A stretch of DNA of 64,000 nt from an uncultured Bacteroidales bacterium (GTDB lineage Bacteria > Bacteroidota > Bacteroidia > Bacteroidales > Muribaculaceae), in NCBI GenBank assembly GCA_902776835.1, contig CACYRK010000001.1, positions 79,258 to 143,257 on the forward strand. Direction: 5' to 3'. Under the pieces are notes generated by a model, which saw only the letters and a program-made list of their open reading frames with translations, was not told where the DNA came from and did not search any database. This document shows positions 41,844-51,125 of this stretch, piece after piece (the stretch's first letter is position 1; each line of letters begins with the position of its first letter). Both the position numbers and the translations under genes were made by a program.

Positions 41844-43679
41844 TTATCGGATGACCTTGGTGGCGGTGGTGGTGTCGTCGCTGTAGCGGGTTACCACGAT
41901 GTTTACGCCATCGAAGGGCTCGCTGCTGGCCACACCGGTAAGGTTATAATAGGTGCAGCCGATAGCCTGCTTGTCGGCCTCGGGCTGGGCGATGCCCGTC
42001 TGGGGCACCGGGACGAAGCGGAGCATGGGAGCCACGGCGAGCGACAGCGGGTCGTCGACATTCTGGTACCAACTGCCGGTCTCCAGATAATTGTAGTTGG
42101 CGTCCTCGTCATACACGAAGTGGTAGCCAGTGCATTTCTCGCCTGCGCCACGGCGACACAGCAGGATAGCGATGTCGTCGGCGTTATCATTGGGGAAGGG
42201 GCCAATCACGGCGAAGAACTCGGTGCCAGCAGGGATGTCGATGGGCTCGTCGAAGACAAACTCAGTGGCATTGATTGTGGTGGGGTCGTAGGCCAGGTCG
42301 CCAGCCTTCACACTGGTGCTGCCCAGCACCTCGGCGGGCATGCCATCGTCGCCCACGGTCATAATCTTCATCTCAATGTCGGCATCGGTTGAGCCGGCAG
42401 TGGTCTTGCCGAAGTACACATTCACCTTCGAGATTTGGGCGTCGGTGAGCGGGGCGTCGAAGTGCTCGGCAAACTCGCCCATTCCCAGCCAGTTGGTACC
42501 GGCATAGTTGCCATACCAGCCCATCTCCATCATCATCAAGTCGCCGTTTTCCTCGGGAGCGATGTTCCAGACTTCCTGCTCACCGCCAGCCTGAATGGCC
42601 GTGTTGACATATTCGTCGACACTCGAGCCCACGTCGTTGGCGACCTCGAGTTTCAGTCCGTAGGTGCCTTCTTGCAGATAGGTCACGATGGGATTCTGCA
42701 GCGTGCTGGTGGCGATGTCGGTGCCGTCGAAGGTCCACAGCCACGAGGTGGGGAAGCCTGTCGAGGCATCCTTGAAGGTCAGAGGCACATCGGTGGGGAC
42801 AAACATCATCACCCACGGCGAGAGATATGCGCCGTCGGGCATGCCCACATGGGCCACGGGAGCCTCGGCATGCACCACGACATAAGCGTCGCGAGTCTTG
42901 GTCTCGGTGGCCGTGCCGTCGCTCACGGTGAGCGTCACGGCATACGAACCGGCGCTGTTGTAGGTCACGACGGGGTTCTGCTCGGTGCTGGACGCGGGTT
43001 CGCCGCCCTCAAAGGTCCAATCCCACGAGGTGACATTGCCGGTCGACATATCCTTAAAGTGAACGCTCTCGCCCACGTTGATATCGATGACGGCATCGTC
43101 GCCATCGTTGGCCTGCAGAATCTTGAAGCCGTCGATGGCCTCGTCCTCGCCGTAACTGCCTTCGTACACAAACGAGAACTGCACCTGCTTGCCGGCATAG
43201 TTGGCAAGGTCGACAGTGAAACGCTCCCAACTGGGGCCGTCGTAACCGGCGTCTTGCGCCCACATAAATTGGTCGATAAGCAGGGTCGAAACACCGTCGA
43301 CAACGGCATAGAGTTTCCATGCGCCATACACCAGATAGATGCCGCTGGCATAGCAGTAAAACTCGAGCGTGCTGTTGGGCCTGATTTCGATAGCGGGCGA
43401 GGTGGCCACCTCGTTTTGCCCGCTGGAGTAGTCAAGAATCATCGAGGCACTGCTCGACGCATCCACGCTCTGGAACGACTGCGAGGGGTTGCCTATTCGC
43501 CACGTGCTACTGCTGGTCGACTGATAGGTCCAGGTAGCAAACTCATCGGCGTCGTCCCAGCCCATCTGGTAGTAGGGCACCGACGCCTCATCGGCCGAGA
43601 ACGAGGCTGTCACACCCTGTCCCCAGGCGCTCAGCGCGGCCACAGCGACACTGAGCATCAAAAGAGTAAATTTTTTCAT
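41844..43679 (-). CDS. Secreted multidomain protein with PKD domains and C-terminal sorting-like tail
   Basis: A 611-aa secreted protein starting at 43679 (MKKFTLLMLSVAV); another ATG lies two codons up. After the signal peptide comes a choice-of-anchor J-like jelly-roll (about 25-190). Two PKD domains follow (about 195-270 and 280-365), one with VTSWDWTFEGGEP and GSYAVTLTVSDG. Next is a beta-rich region (about 375-560) and a C-terminal tail with GVNIVVTRY. That tail is nearly the same as the end of the 2151-aa protein at 51126-57581 and looks like a type IX secretion sorting signal. Ligand unknown. Confidence 0.8.
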   Translation of the reverse strand: MKKFTLLMLSVAVAALSAWGQGVTASFSADEASVPYYQMGWDDADEFATWTYQSTSSSTWRIGNPSQSFQSVDASSSASMILDYSSGQNEVATSPAIEIRPNSTLEFYCYASGIYLVYGAWKLYAVVDGVSTLLIDQFMWAQDAGYDGPSWERFTVDLANYAGKQVQFSFVYEGSYGEDEAIDGFKILQANDGDDAVIDINVGESVHFKDMSTGNVTSWDWTFEGGEPASSTEQNPVVTYNSAGSYAVTLTVSDGTATETKTRDAYVVVHAEAPVAHVGMPDGAYLSPWVMMFVPTDVPLTFKDASTGFPTSWLWTFDGTDIATSTLQNPIVTYLQEGTYGLKLEVANDVGSSVDEYVNTAIQAGGEQEVWNIAPEENGDLMMMEMGWYGNYAGTNWLGMGEFAEHFDAPLTDAQISKVNVYFGKTTAGSTDADIEMKIMTVGDDGMPAEVLGSTSVKAGDLAYDPTTINATEFVFDEPIDIPAGTEFFAVIGPFPNDNADDIAILLCRRGAGEKCTGYHFVYDEDANYNYLETGSWYQNVDDPLSLAVAPMLRFVPVPQTGIAQPEADKQAIGCTYYNLTGVASSEPFDGVNIVVTRYSDDTTTATKVIR

Positions 43680-43716
43680 ATGCACTAATTTTTAATAATT
43701 AATCAACTTTCTGCTG

Positions 43717-43747
43717 CAAAGTTAGCAATTCTTTTCAATTCACCAAA
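43717..43747 (-). promoter_or_regulatory. Promoter of the PKD-protein gene
   Basis: Minus-strand TTTG (43747-43744), 19 nt, TAACTTTG (43724-43717). Confidence 0.7.
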
Positions 43748-43792
43748 CACTATTCAAACAAAAACATAAACGCTCCCCCGCCACCACAGTTG

Positions 43793-43873
43793 CTATAGCT
43801 CCTATAGTCTCTATAAATGCTATAATTGCTATTAATGCTATAAGTGCTATTAATGCTATAGTTGCTATAAAAA
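43793..43873. repeat. 9-bp tandem repeat array, copy 2
   Basis: Nine 9-bp units of the CTATARWTG type, in the divergent gap between the PKD-protein gene and the M16 peptidase gene. Same unit and same orientation as 11580-11675. The rest of 43686-43992 holds the two promoters. Confidence 0.88.
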
Positions 43874-43915
43874 CCTACGGTCGAAGTTACTTTCGCTCGG
43901 AAATGCTCAAACAAG

Positions 43916-43947
43916 TTTGGCATTTCGCTCGCTTAATCGTAACTTTG
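43916..43947 (+). promoter_or_regulatory. Promoter of the M16 peptidase gene
   Basis: TTTG (43916-43919), 20 nt, TAACTTTG (43940-43947): full consensus. It excludes the upstream in-frame ATG at 43903. Confidence 0.8.
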
Positions 43948-43992
43948 CGGCGCTTTTTGCCGGCACTGTGGCCGGCGCACACATTATCTGTT

Positions 43993-45201
43993 ATGATTCA
44001 CACGTTGTCAAACGGTATGCGGGTGGTGCTCACATGGCGCGACTCGGATGTCACGTGGTGCGGCTTTGCCGTAGGCGCGGGAAGCCGCGACGAGCAGCCG
44101 GGGCACTACGGGCTGGCGCATTTTGTGGAACACACCCTGTTTAAGGGCACCACGCACCGCCGCGCGTGGCACATCCTGAACCGCATGGAGCGCGTGGGAG
44201 GCGAACTGAACGCCTACACCACCAAGGAGGAGACGATGATCTACTCAATATTTGCCGGGGTGCACCTGGAGCGAGCCATCGAACTGATGGCCGACCTGGT
44301 GTGCAACTCGGTGTTTCCCGTCGACGAACTGATGCGCGAAAAGGACGTGGTGCTCGAGGAGGTGGCCTCATACCTCGACGTGCCCAGCGACGCCATCTAC
44401 GACGACTTCGAGGACCTGATCTTTGCCGACACGGCGATGGGACACAACGTGCTGGGCTGCGAAAAGGACCTGCGCGCGCTCACCCAGCAGCACTGCCTCG
44501 ACTATCTGCACCGCCTCTACACGCCCGACAACATGGTGCTATACGCCGTGGGGCGCATCGACGAGAACCGCCTGCTGCGCCTCGCCGAGAAGCACCTGGG
44601 TGGCCTGCAACGCACGCTGCAGCGCATGCCGCGAGCCATGGGCGACACACCGACGCCGCAACGCCGCGAGGTGAAACTCGGATGCCACCAGGCACACACC
44701 ATCGTGGGCACGCGGCTGCCGGGAATGTACGACGAGCGCCGTTTCGCACTGGCGCTGCTCAACAACATGCTGGGCGGGCCGGGCATGAACTCGCTGCTGA
44801 ACGTGCAGTTGCGCGAGCGACGCGGATATGTCTACACCGTCGAGTCGACCTACACCGCATTCAGCGACTGCGGCCTGATGGAGATATACCTCGGCTGCGA
44901 CCACAGCGACGTGCGCTCGAGTCTGCGCGTGATCGACCGCATCACCGCCTCGCTGGCGTCGACGCGGCTGAGCGAGCGGCGTCTTGAGGCCGCCAAGCGG
45001 CAGTACTGCGGGCAGATGATGGTGGCCGCCGACAGCGCCGAGTTCACCGCAATGAACCTGGGCAAGAACGTGCTATACTACGGCAACGTCTCGACCATTG
45101 CCGACGCCATCGAGCGCATCCGTAGCGTCACAGCCGACCAGGTGCGCGACGTGGCACAACTCATCACCACCGACCATCTGTCGCAACTCACCTTTGTGTA
45201 A
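43993..45201 (+). CDS. M16-family zinc peptidase
   Basis: A 402-aa M16B-type peptidase, about the usual length of the short processing-peptidase form. The inverted zinc motif HxxEH is in LAHFVEHTLFKG (about residues 43-54), and the downstream Glu is in the DLVCNSVFPVDE to VVLEEV region. The C-terminal half has the RRGYVYTVES segment that completes the active site. No signal peptide is seen. A consensus promoter lies 46 nt upstream. Substrate unknown. Confidence 0.88.
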   Translation: MIHTLSNGMRVVLTWRDSDVTWCGFAVGAGSRDEQPGHYGLAHFVEHTLFKGTTHRRAWHILNRMERVGGELNAYTTKEETMIYSIFAGVHLERAIELMADLVCNSVFPVDELMREKDVVLEEVASYLDVPSDAIYDDFEDLIFADTAMGHNVLGCEKDLRALTQQHCLDYLHRLYTPDNMVLYAVGRIDENRLLRLAEKHLGGLQRTLQRMPRAMGDTPTPQRREVKLGCHQAHTIVGTRLPGMYDERRFALALLNNMLGGPGMNSLLNVQLRERRGYVYTVESTYTAFSDCGLMEIYLGCDHSDVRSSLRVIDRITASLASTRLSERRLEAAKRQYCGQMMVAADSAEFTAMNLGKNVLYYGNVSTIADAIERIRSVTADQVRDVAQLITTDHLSQLTFV

Positions 45202-45315
45202 CTCACGCTGTCAGTTAGTAACGTTTCTTGTACAGTAAACGCTCTTCATTTTGCGGTGTGCTTGCATTAATATGGTTAAAAAATATTAAAAGTGCATATA
45301 ATTTTACACATAAGG

Positions 45316-45346
45316 CTTGTAAATACAAGATTTAGACTTAAATTTG
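45316..45346 (+). promoter_or_regulatory. Promoter of a candidate small RNA
   Basis: CTTG (45316-45319), 19 nt, TAAATTTG (45339-45346). Predicted transcript start about 45353. Confidence 0.6.
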
Positions 45347-45352
45347 CACCGT

Positions 45353-45417
45353 GTTTTTCATGGTATTAGATTTAAGGTTAATTGAGATTGGTTGTCGTGA
45401 GACAATCAATTTTTTTT
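45353..45417 (+). ncRNA. Candidate short RNA with its own promoter and terminator
   Basis: About 65 nt between a promoter and an intrinsic terminator (stem 45387-45396 with 45401-45410, loop GTGA, one G-U pair, then seven T). There is no reading frame of note. The rest of 45202-45665 is non-coding and includes a run of short ATGCATTGTGCATT-like repeats at about 45545-45590. Confidence 0.5.
45387..45417 (+). terminator. Intrinsic terminator of the candidate small RNA
   Basis: Ten-pair stem with one G-U wobble, tetraloop GTGA, then a run of T. Confidence 0.75.
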
Positions 45418-45665
45418 GTACCCACCTCGCACCTCCAGCCCTTTCCCTCACCCCACCATAAAAGACAGCCACTTCGCGAAATTCGCATTTAAAACCCCCA
45501 CAATAAAAGAGGGCCTCGCGGCCCCCATTGTGCATTTACAAAGTTATGCATTGTGCATTATGCATTGTGCATTGAAAAAATGTGCATTGCCGAAAATCCC
45601 TTTTTCGAGGGGAAGGCTTGCACGCGTCGGGAATTTTGACGAAATTTGCAGGCTGAACATTTATT

Positions 45666-46421
45666 ATGAATCTACTTGACGACATAGGACGCATTGCCGA
45701 GAACGAGCAGGCGCTGGTGAGCCAAAAGTGGCTCGAACAGGCGCTTGCCGAGCACCCTTACTGCACGCTGCCGCTGCTGATGTATCTCAAGCGCAACGGC
45801 ACGGCGGGCCATGAGGGCGAACTGGCGCGCCTGGCGGTGATGTGCCCCGACCGACGCGCCCTGGCACTGCAACTGGGCAGCGATAGCGAGCAATTTGCCG
45901 ACTTCTTCCCCGCCGAGGCTCCCGCACCGTCGCCCGACACATCCACGACGATCGACCGCTTCCTCAACAACTACGGCAACACCAGCGACAAGGAACTGGC
46001 CGCCATCGAGCAGGCCATCTTCAACCCCACGCCCGACTATGCCGACGTGCTCGCCGCGCAGGACGCGGGCAGCGACAGCCCGGCGGCAACGTCGCCCGAG
46101 GACGAACTTATCGCCAAGTTTATCGCCGAGAGCCAGGAGCGTGAGCGCCAGGTGACCAGCGCGCCGGCACAGCAGCACGTCGAGGCCAGCGAGACCGCCG
46201 AGGTGGCACACGACGTCATCGACAGCCCCACGGCGCACGACGACTCGATGCTGAGCGAAAGTCTGGCAAAAAGTTACATCATGCGGCATAAATATGCCAA
46301 GGCGCTCGAAATTATTGAAAACATAAGTTTGAAATATCCAGAAAAAAGTATTTACTTTGCAGACCAAATTCGCTTTTTGCGGGTTTTGGCGCTGAATGAA
46401 AAACTGAAACAACAGCATTAG
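45666..46421 (+). CDS. Hypothetical protein upstream of secG
   Basis: A 251-aa cytoplasmic protein. The N-terminal 75 residues are helical (QKWLEQALAEHPYCTLPLLMYLKR). The middle (about 80-190) is an Ala/Pro/Glu-rich, probably disordered linker. The last 55 residues look like one TPR-type helical pair (SESLAKSYIMRHKYAKALEII, NISLKYPEKSIYFADQIRFL). I do not know its function. It lies 132 bp before secG on the same strand. Confidence 0.75.
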   Translation: MNLLDDIGRIAENEQALVSQKWLEQALAEHPYCTLPLLMYLKRNGTAGHEGELARLAVMCPDRRALALQLGSDSEQFADFFPAEAPAPSPDTSTTIDRFLNNYGNTSDKELAAIEQAIFNPTPDYADVLAAQDAGSDSPAATSPEDELIAKFIAESQERERQVTSAPAQQHVEASETAEVAHDVIDSPTAHDDSMLSESLAKSYIMRHKYAKALEIIENISLKYPEKSIYFADQIRFLRVLALNEKLKQQH

Positions 46422-46553
46422 TAGCCTGTGCCAGAGGTGGTTGCGCATGTTGCCACTGATTACGGGCCGCCATGCAATGCGCTGTGGCTTGCCGTTGCTG
46501 AGGCGATTCGTAGAGGCGTCACAATGTTAAACAGTTAAAAACAAAATTAAATT

Positions 46554-46946
46554 ATGTATACAATTCTTGCAATTCTTATTGTCATCGCTTCGCTCCTGCT
46601 CGTGGGCGTAGTGCTGATTCAGAAATCGAAAGGTGGCGGTCTGGCCGCCAACGTTAGCGACTACAACAAGTTTGCCGGCGTGAGCCGCACCACCGACTTT
46701 GTCGAGAAGGCCACTTGGGCTCTCGCAATCTTCATCTGCGTGCTCAGCATCGCTTCGTCGTACGTAGCACCGAAGTATGTGCAGGCTGGCCCGCAAATCA
46801 AGAAAGCCGCTACCGAGCAGACCACCACGCCCATCCCCACCGCCGCTCCCGCCGCTGGTGAGGCCGCTGGCGAGGCTGCTGCTCCCGCAGCACAGGCTCC
46901 CGCGCAGGCTCCTGCCACCGAGACGCCCGCCGCTCCCGCAAAGTAA
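46554..46946 (+). CDS. secG: Preprotein translocase subunit SecG
   Basis: A 130-aa SecG: first membrane helix (about residues 2-20), the conserved loop IQKSKGGGLAA, SRTTDFVEKATWALA and the second helix (about 58-78). The C-terminus is a long Ala/Pro/Glu tail (about 85-130), a common extension in Bacteroidetes. SecG joins SecY and SecE in the Sec channel. Confidence 0.93.
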   Translation: MYTILAILIVIASLLLVGVVLIQKSKGGGLAANVSDYNKFAGVSRTTDFVEKATWALAIFICVLSIASSYVAPKYVQAGPQIKKAATEQTTTPIPTAAPAAGEAAGEAAAPAAQAPAQAPATETPAAPAK

Positions 46947-47115
46947 TCACGAGTCCACAACAGCGGACCCGCACATTGCATAGCACGCATGTCGCTCACA
47001 CCCCGTCATGGGGCATGGGGTGGATGCGTGCCTTGTGAGTTTAAGCACAAGGCTTCCGCACAATATTATATAAGCGTAATCAGTTACTCTAATATAAGAT
47101 TCCCACGAGAATAAT

Positions 47116-48084
47116 ATGAATAAATCATCGATTATAGCCTTCTTGGCTGCAATAACGCTCAGCATCGGCGCCTGCGGCAGCAGCGCCGGAAACCAGGCTA
47201 CCGCCGCCGACACCACAGCGACGACCGTCATGCCCGCGTTTAACGCCGACAGCGCCTACGCGCTGGTGGCCGCACAATGCGACATGGGGCCGCGCGTGCC
47301 GGGCACCGAGGCGCACGCCGACTGCGCGCACTGGCTGCAGGAGCGACTGGCACAGTGGTGCGACACCGTGATGGTGCAGCAAGCACCGGCCACCACCTTC
47401 GACGGCAACACCTTCACCATCAGCAACATCATCGGCGTCATCAACCCCGACGCCACACAGCGACTGCTGCTCGTGGCACACTGGGACTGCCGACCCTGGG
47501 CCGACCAAGACCCCGACCCGAGCAAGCGGCAGCAGCCCGTCATGGGCGCTAACGACGCAGCCAGCGGAGTGGCCGTGCTGCTGGAGATGGCGCGAATCAT
47601 GCACGACGACCGACCGACAATGGGCATCGACATCCTGCTCGTCGACCTGGAGGACTGGGGCAACGAGAACGACGACGACAGTTGGGCGCTGGGCACGCAG
47701 TACTGGGCCAAGCACCCACACGTGGCGGGATACATGCCGGCATTCGGCATCCTGCTCGACATGGTGGGCGCGGCAGGAGCGCAGTTCGCACCCGAGTACC
47801 ACTCGATGCAATATGCCGCCGGACCCACGCAATATGTGTGGGGCAAGGCGCGTGAGGCCGGACACGCCAACTACTTCGTAAGCAGCGGAGGCGGCGCCGT
47901 GACCGACGACCATGTGGTCATCAACCACGCCGGCATACCCTGCATCGACATCATCGACATGCGCAACAGTGCCGAGAGCGGCTTCTTCGAGCACTGGCAC
48001 ACCACGCACGACACCATGGACGCCATCGACCGCGCCACGCTGCGCGCCGTGGGCGAGACACTGGTGCGAGTAATCTACGAATGA
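47116..48084 (+). CDS. M28-family peptidase / glutaminyl cyclase-like lipoprotein
   Basis: A 322-aa lipoprotein with lipobox SIGAC (Cys20). Zinc ligands fit the M28 fold: HWD in LVAHWDCRPWAD, GANDAASG, Glu and Asp in VDLEDWG, the Asp in VTDDHVV and His in HWHTTHDT. The loop arrangement is like glutaminyl-peptide cyclotransferases, which form N-terminal pyroglutamate. Either aminopeptidase or cyclase activity is possible. The prolyl oligopeptidase gene follows after 25 bp, so they may work together on host or dietary peptides. Confidence 0.87.
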   Translation: MNKSSIIAFLAAITLSIGACGSSAGNQATAADTTATTVMPAFNADSAYALVAAQCDMGPRVPGTEAHADCAHWLQERLAQWCDTVMVQQAPATTFDGNTFTISNIIGVINPDATQRLLLVAHWDCRPWADQDPDPSKRQQPVMGANDAASGVAVLLEMARIMHDDRPTMGIDILLVDLEDWGNENDDDSWALGTQYWAKHPHVAGYMPAFGILLDMVGAAGAQFAPEYHSMQYAAGPTQYVWGKAREAGHANYFVSSGGGAVTDDHVVINHAGIPCIDIIDMRNSAESGFFEHWHTTHDTMDAIDRATLRAVGETLVRVIYE

Positions 48085-48109
48085 CACTTCAACCAATAAA
48101 CATAACACT

Positions 48110-50212
48110 ATGAACAAAACCACACTGATGATTATCAGCACATTGATTGCGGCACCCGCTATCCAGGGCCGCACCATCAACTATCCGGCGGCACGCACGG
48201 TCGACACCGTCGATGTGTACTTCGGCACTCAAGTCGCCGACCCCTACCGCTGGCTCGAGGACGACAACAGCGCCGAAACCGCACAATGGGTCAAGGCCGA
48301 GAACGCCATCACGCGCGACTACCTGAACCGCATCCCCTTCCGCAACAAGATTAAGGACCGGCTCACCAAACTCGCCAACTACCCCAAGATGGGCGCGCCC
48401 ATGAAGATTAAGGACAAATTCTACTTCTTCAAGAACGACGGCCTGCAAAACCAGAGCGTGCTCTACGTGCAAGACGCCATCGACGCGCCGGCACGCGTGG
48501 TGCTCGACCCGAACACGCTGTCGGCCGACGGCACTGTGGCGCTGCAGAGCATCAACTTCAGCAAGGACGGCCACTACCTGGCATGCACCACCACGCGCAA
48601 CGGCAGCGACTGGAATGAAATCTTCGTTATCGACCTGACCACCGGCCAGCGTCTGCCCGACGAAATCAAGTGGGCAAAGTTCACCGACGCGCAGTGGCTC
48701 GACGACGGCTTCTTCTACAGTTGCTACGAGGCTCCTGAGGACGCACTGTCGTCGGTCAACGAGTACCAGCAGGTGCGCTACCACAAGTTGGGCACGCCAC
48801 AAAGCCAGGACTATCTGGAGTACCGCAGTTACACCGAGCCGCTGCTCTTCCACCAGGTCGTGGTGCTCGACGACGAGCGCTTCCTGTGCATGATGCAGAG
48901 CAATGGCGAGGCCGTCACACTCATGGTCAAGGACCTCAACGAGCGTAACCCGCACTATGTGCGCATCGCTGGCGACGGAAAGAGCATCTTCAACCCCATC
49001 GGTGTGGACGGCGGCAAACTGCTCGTGCACACCAACGCCGACGCTCCGCGATGGAAAGTCATCGCCTTCGACATCAACGACCTCAACAAGCCCGCCACCG
49101 ACTTCGTAGCCGAGAGCGACGCAGTGCTCAGCGACGTGTCGCTGGCCAACCACCACGTCATCCTCACCTACGACCGCGACGCGTCGAGCCATCCCGCCGT
49201 TTACGACCTCAACGGCAACCTGGTGCGCGAAATCCAGTTGCCCACCTTCGGTTCGGTAGGCTTCTCTTGCAAGCGCGACGTGGAAGAGGTGTTCTACTCA
49301 TTCACCAGTTACACCTTCCCCTCGACCATCTACCGTTACGACATCGCCACAGGCCAGTCGACCGAGTTCTTTGCTCCCAAGATTGCCTTCACGCCCAGCG
49401 ATTACGTCACCGAGCAGGTGTTCTATCCCAGCAAGGACGGCACGCGCATTCCCATGTTCCTGATCTACAAGAAAGGGCTCAAGCGCGACGGCAAGCGCCC
49501 CGTCTTCCTTTATGGCTACGGCGGCTTCAACGTGAGCATGAACCCGGCTTTCAGTTACATGCGCACCCCGTTTGCCATGCTCGACAAGGGCGGCATTTGC
49601 GCTTACACCAACCTGCGCGGTGGTGGCGAGTACGGCGAGGAGTGGCACAATGCCGGCACGCTGATGCAGAAGCAGAACGTCTTTGACGACTTCATCGCAG
49701 CCGCCGAGTGGCTCATCGCCGAAAAATACACCGCCCCCAAACTCATCGCTTGTAATGGCGGCAGCAACGGCGGCCTGCTCGTGGGCGCAGTGGTCAACCA
49801 GCGTCCCGACCTCTGGGGTGCCGCAGTGCCACAGGTGGGCGTGATGGACATGCTCCGCTACCACCTGTTCACCATCGGATGGAACTGGGCCCGTGACTAC
49901 GGACGCAGCGACGACAACAAGGAGATGTTTGAATACCTGCGAGCCTACTCGCCCCTGCACAACATCAGCAACGACGGCACGGCTTATCCGCCAATCATGG
50001 TCACCACGGGCGACCACGACGACCGTGTGGTGCCGGCACACTCGTTTAAGTATGCCGCAACGCTGCAGGCCAGCAACACCGGCGACGCCGTGAAGTTGAT
50101 TCGCATCGACACCAACGCCGGACACGGACACAGCAAGCCTCTGGCAAAAATCATCGAGGAGTATGCCGACATCCAGGCATTCATCATGTACAACCTCGGC
50201 GTGAAATATTAA
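48110..50212 (+). CDS. Prolyl oligopeptidase family serine peptidase
   Basis: A 700-aa S9A peptidase, typical length. Signal peptide to about residue 22, N-terminal substrate-capping segment (YRWLEDDNSAETAQWV), beta-propeller (about 75-420), then the alpha/beta-hydrolase domain. The nucleophile is in GGSNGGLLVG (about residue 550), the Asp in TTGDHDDRVVP (about 635) and His in NAGHGHSKP (about 670). It cleaves after proline in short peptides. Located in the periplasm or at the surface. A terminator follows. Confidence 0.95.
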   Translation: MNKTTLMIISTLIAAPAIQGRTINYPAARTVDTVDVYFGTQVADPYRWLEDDNSAETAQWVKAENAITRDYLNRIPFRNKIKDRLTKLANYPKMGAPMKIKDKFYFFKNDGLQNQSVLYVQDAIDAPARVVLDPNTLSADGTVALQSINFSKDGHYLACTTTRNGSDWNEIFVIDLTTGQRLPDEIKWAKFTDAQWLDDGFFYSCYEAPEDALSSVNEYQQVRYHKLGTPQSQDYLEYRSYTEPLLFHQVVVLDDERFLCMMQSNGEAVTLMVKDLNERNPHYVRIAGDGKSIFNPIGVDGGKLLVHTNADAPRWKVIAFDINDLNKPATDFVAESDAVLSDVSLANHHVILTYDRDASSHPAVYDLNGNLVREIQLPTFGSVGFSCKRDVEEVFYSFTSYTFPSTIYRYDIATGQSTEFFAPKIAFTPSDYVTEQVFYPSKDGTRIPMFLIYKKGLKRDGKRPVFLYGYGGFNVSMNPAFSYMRTPFAMLDKGGICAYTNLRGGGEYGEEWHNAGTLMQKQNVFDDFIAAAEWLIAEKYTAPKLIACNGGSNGGLLVGAVVNQRPDLWGAAVPQVGVMDMLRYHLFTIGWNWARDYGRSDDNKEMFEYLRAYSPLHNISNDGTAYPPIMVTTGDHDDRVVPAHSFKYAATLQASNTGDAVKLIRIDTNAGHGHSKPLAKIIEEYADIQAFIMYNLGVKY

Positions 50213-50240
50213 TCTCACCAGCCCCGTGCTTGGCTAATAG

Positions 50241-50277
50241 GAGGGTGTGTCATAATTCTGGCTCACCCTCTTTTTTT
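50241..50277 (+). terminator. Terminator after prolyl oligopeptidase
   Basis: GAGGGTG (50241-50247) pairs with CACCCTC (50264-50270), followed by seven T. Confidence 0.85.
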
Positions 50278-50417
50278 GCCCCCAAGCATCGCCACAATGT
50301 GTGTTGCCAAACCCAACAATATCTGAACCTCCCCTATATGATGTTGCCCCCCAAAAGGCCAAGAGCGTGCGTGTAGCGTCCGACCTGTCCGACCTGTCCG
50401 ACCCCCATCGCAACCCC

Positions 50418-50534
50418 AAAATGAACAAAAAGGGACGGTTCTATTTTCTTCACTTTTGGCGACAAAACACTGTGATATAGAGTTTTAAAACTTCGCCAAA
50501 ATCAAAAATGAACAAAAAGGGACGGTTCTATTTT
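50418..50534. repeat. Pair of identical 30-bp direct repeats
   Basis: The copies lie at 50418-50447 and 50505-50534, identical, each beginning AAAATGAACAAAAAGGGA. A partial relative is at about 57655. Degenerate ATTCGTG/CAATTCGCATT repeats follow to about 50625. I see no gene between 50213 and 50750. Confidence 0.8.
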
Positions 50535-50711
50535 ATTCATTTTTGCTGTTCCACATGCCAATCATTCGCAATCATTCGTGCAATTCGCATTTAATCCTAT
50601 CTGCAATTCGTGTAATTCGCATTGAGTTTGAATTGAACAAAGGAAATTATTCGTTTAATCTGTTTAATTTGTGGTTTCAGACAGGGGCTGATGGCGGTTT
50701 TTTGTTAAAAA

Positions 50712-50744
50712 TTTGGGTGATGTTGGGAAAAAGTTGTAATTTTG
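50712..50744 (+). promoter_or_regulatory. Promoter of the cobalamin-riboswitch transcript
   Basis: TTTG (50712-50715), 21 nt, TAATTTTG (50737-50744). Transcription should start at about 50751, just before the riboswitch. Confidence 0.75.
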
Positions 50745-50756
50745 TAGCGTGATAAT

Positions 50757-50957
50757 TAGGTGTCGACATAGCACTTTGAAAATGAGTGCTGTGCGACTTA
50801 ATAGGGAATCAGGTGCAAATCCTGAGCAGTACCCGCTGCTGTAAGTTCCTTCTAATTGTCGCTTGCCTAATGTCGTCAAGACGGCCACTGTCGCCACGCG
50901 CGATGGGAAGGCTCGCAAGCGCCAAGGAACAAGCCAGAAGACCTGCCTGGTTATATC
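50757..50957 (+). promoter_or_regulatory. Cobalamin (adenosylcobalamin-type) riboswitch
   Basis: The conserved blocks appear in order: AATAGGGAATC, GGTGCAAATCC, TGAGCAGTACCCGCTGCTGTAA, the B12-box core GGCCACTG (about 50882-50889), and GCCAGAAGACCTGCC at about 50934. Family knowledge: cobalamin binding by this RNA lowers expression of the downstream gene, usually B12 uptake. Here the controlled gene encodes the 2151-aa secreted protein. Confidence 0.93.
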
Positions 50958-51066
50958 AGTATTCGCGCTCTCGTGGAATTAGAGCCGGAATGCACCACAG
51001 CAGGTTCGATGCCCTGTCATGGCATCGCCGCGGGTCTCACAAGCCCGTAATGGACCTCATTGTTGC

Positions 51067-51105
51067 CCTCCGCGCCCCACCACATGGCGCAGGAGGATAT
51101 TTTTT
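51067..51105 (+). terminator. Expression-platform hairpin of the riboswitch
   Basis: CCTCCGCGCC (51067-51076) pairs with GGCGC and GGAGG (51086-51090, 51092-51096) with one bulged A, followed by ATATTTTTTAT. It ends about 20 nt before the ATG, so it could act as a terminator or by blocking the start region. Confidence 0.65.
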
Positions 51106-51125
51106 ATAAACATATATAATTAACA

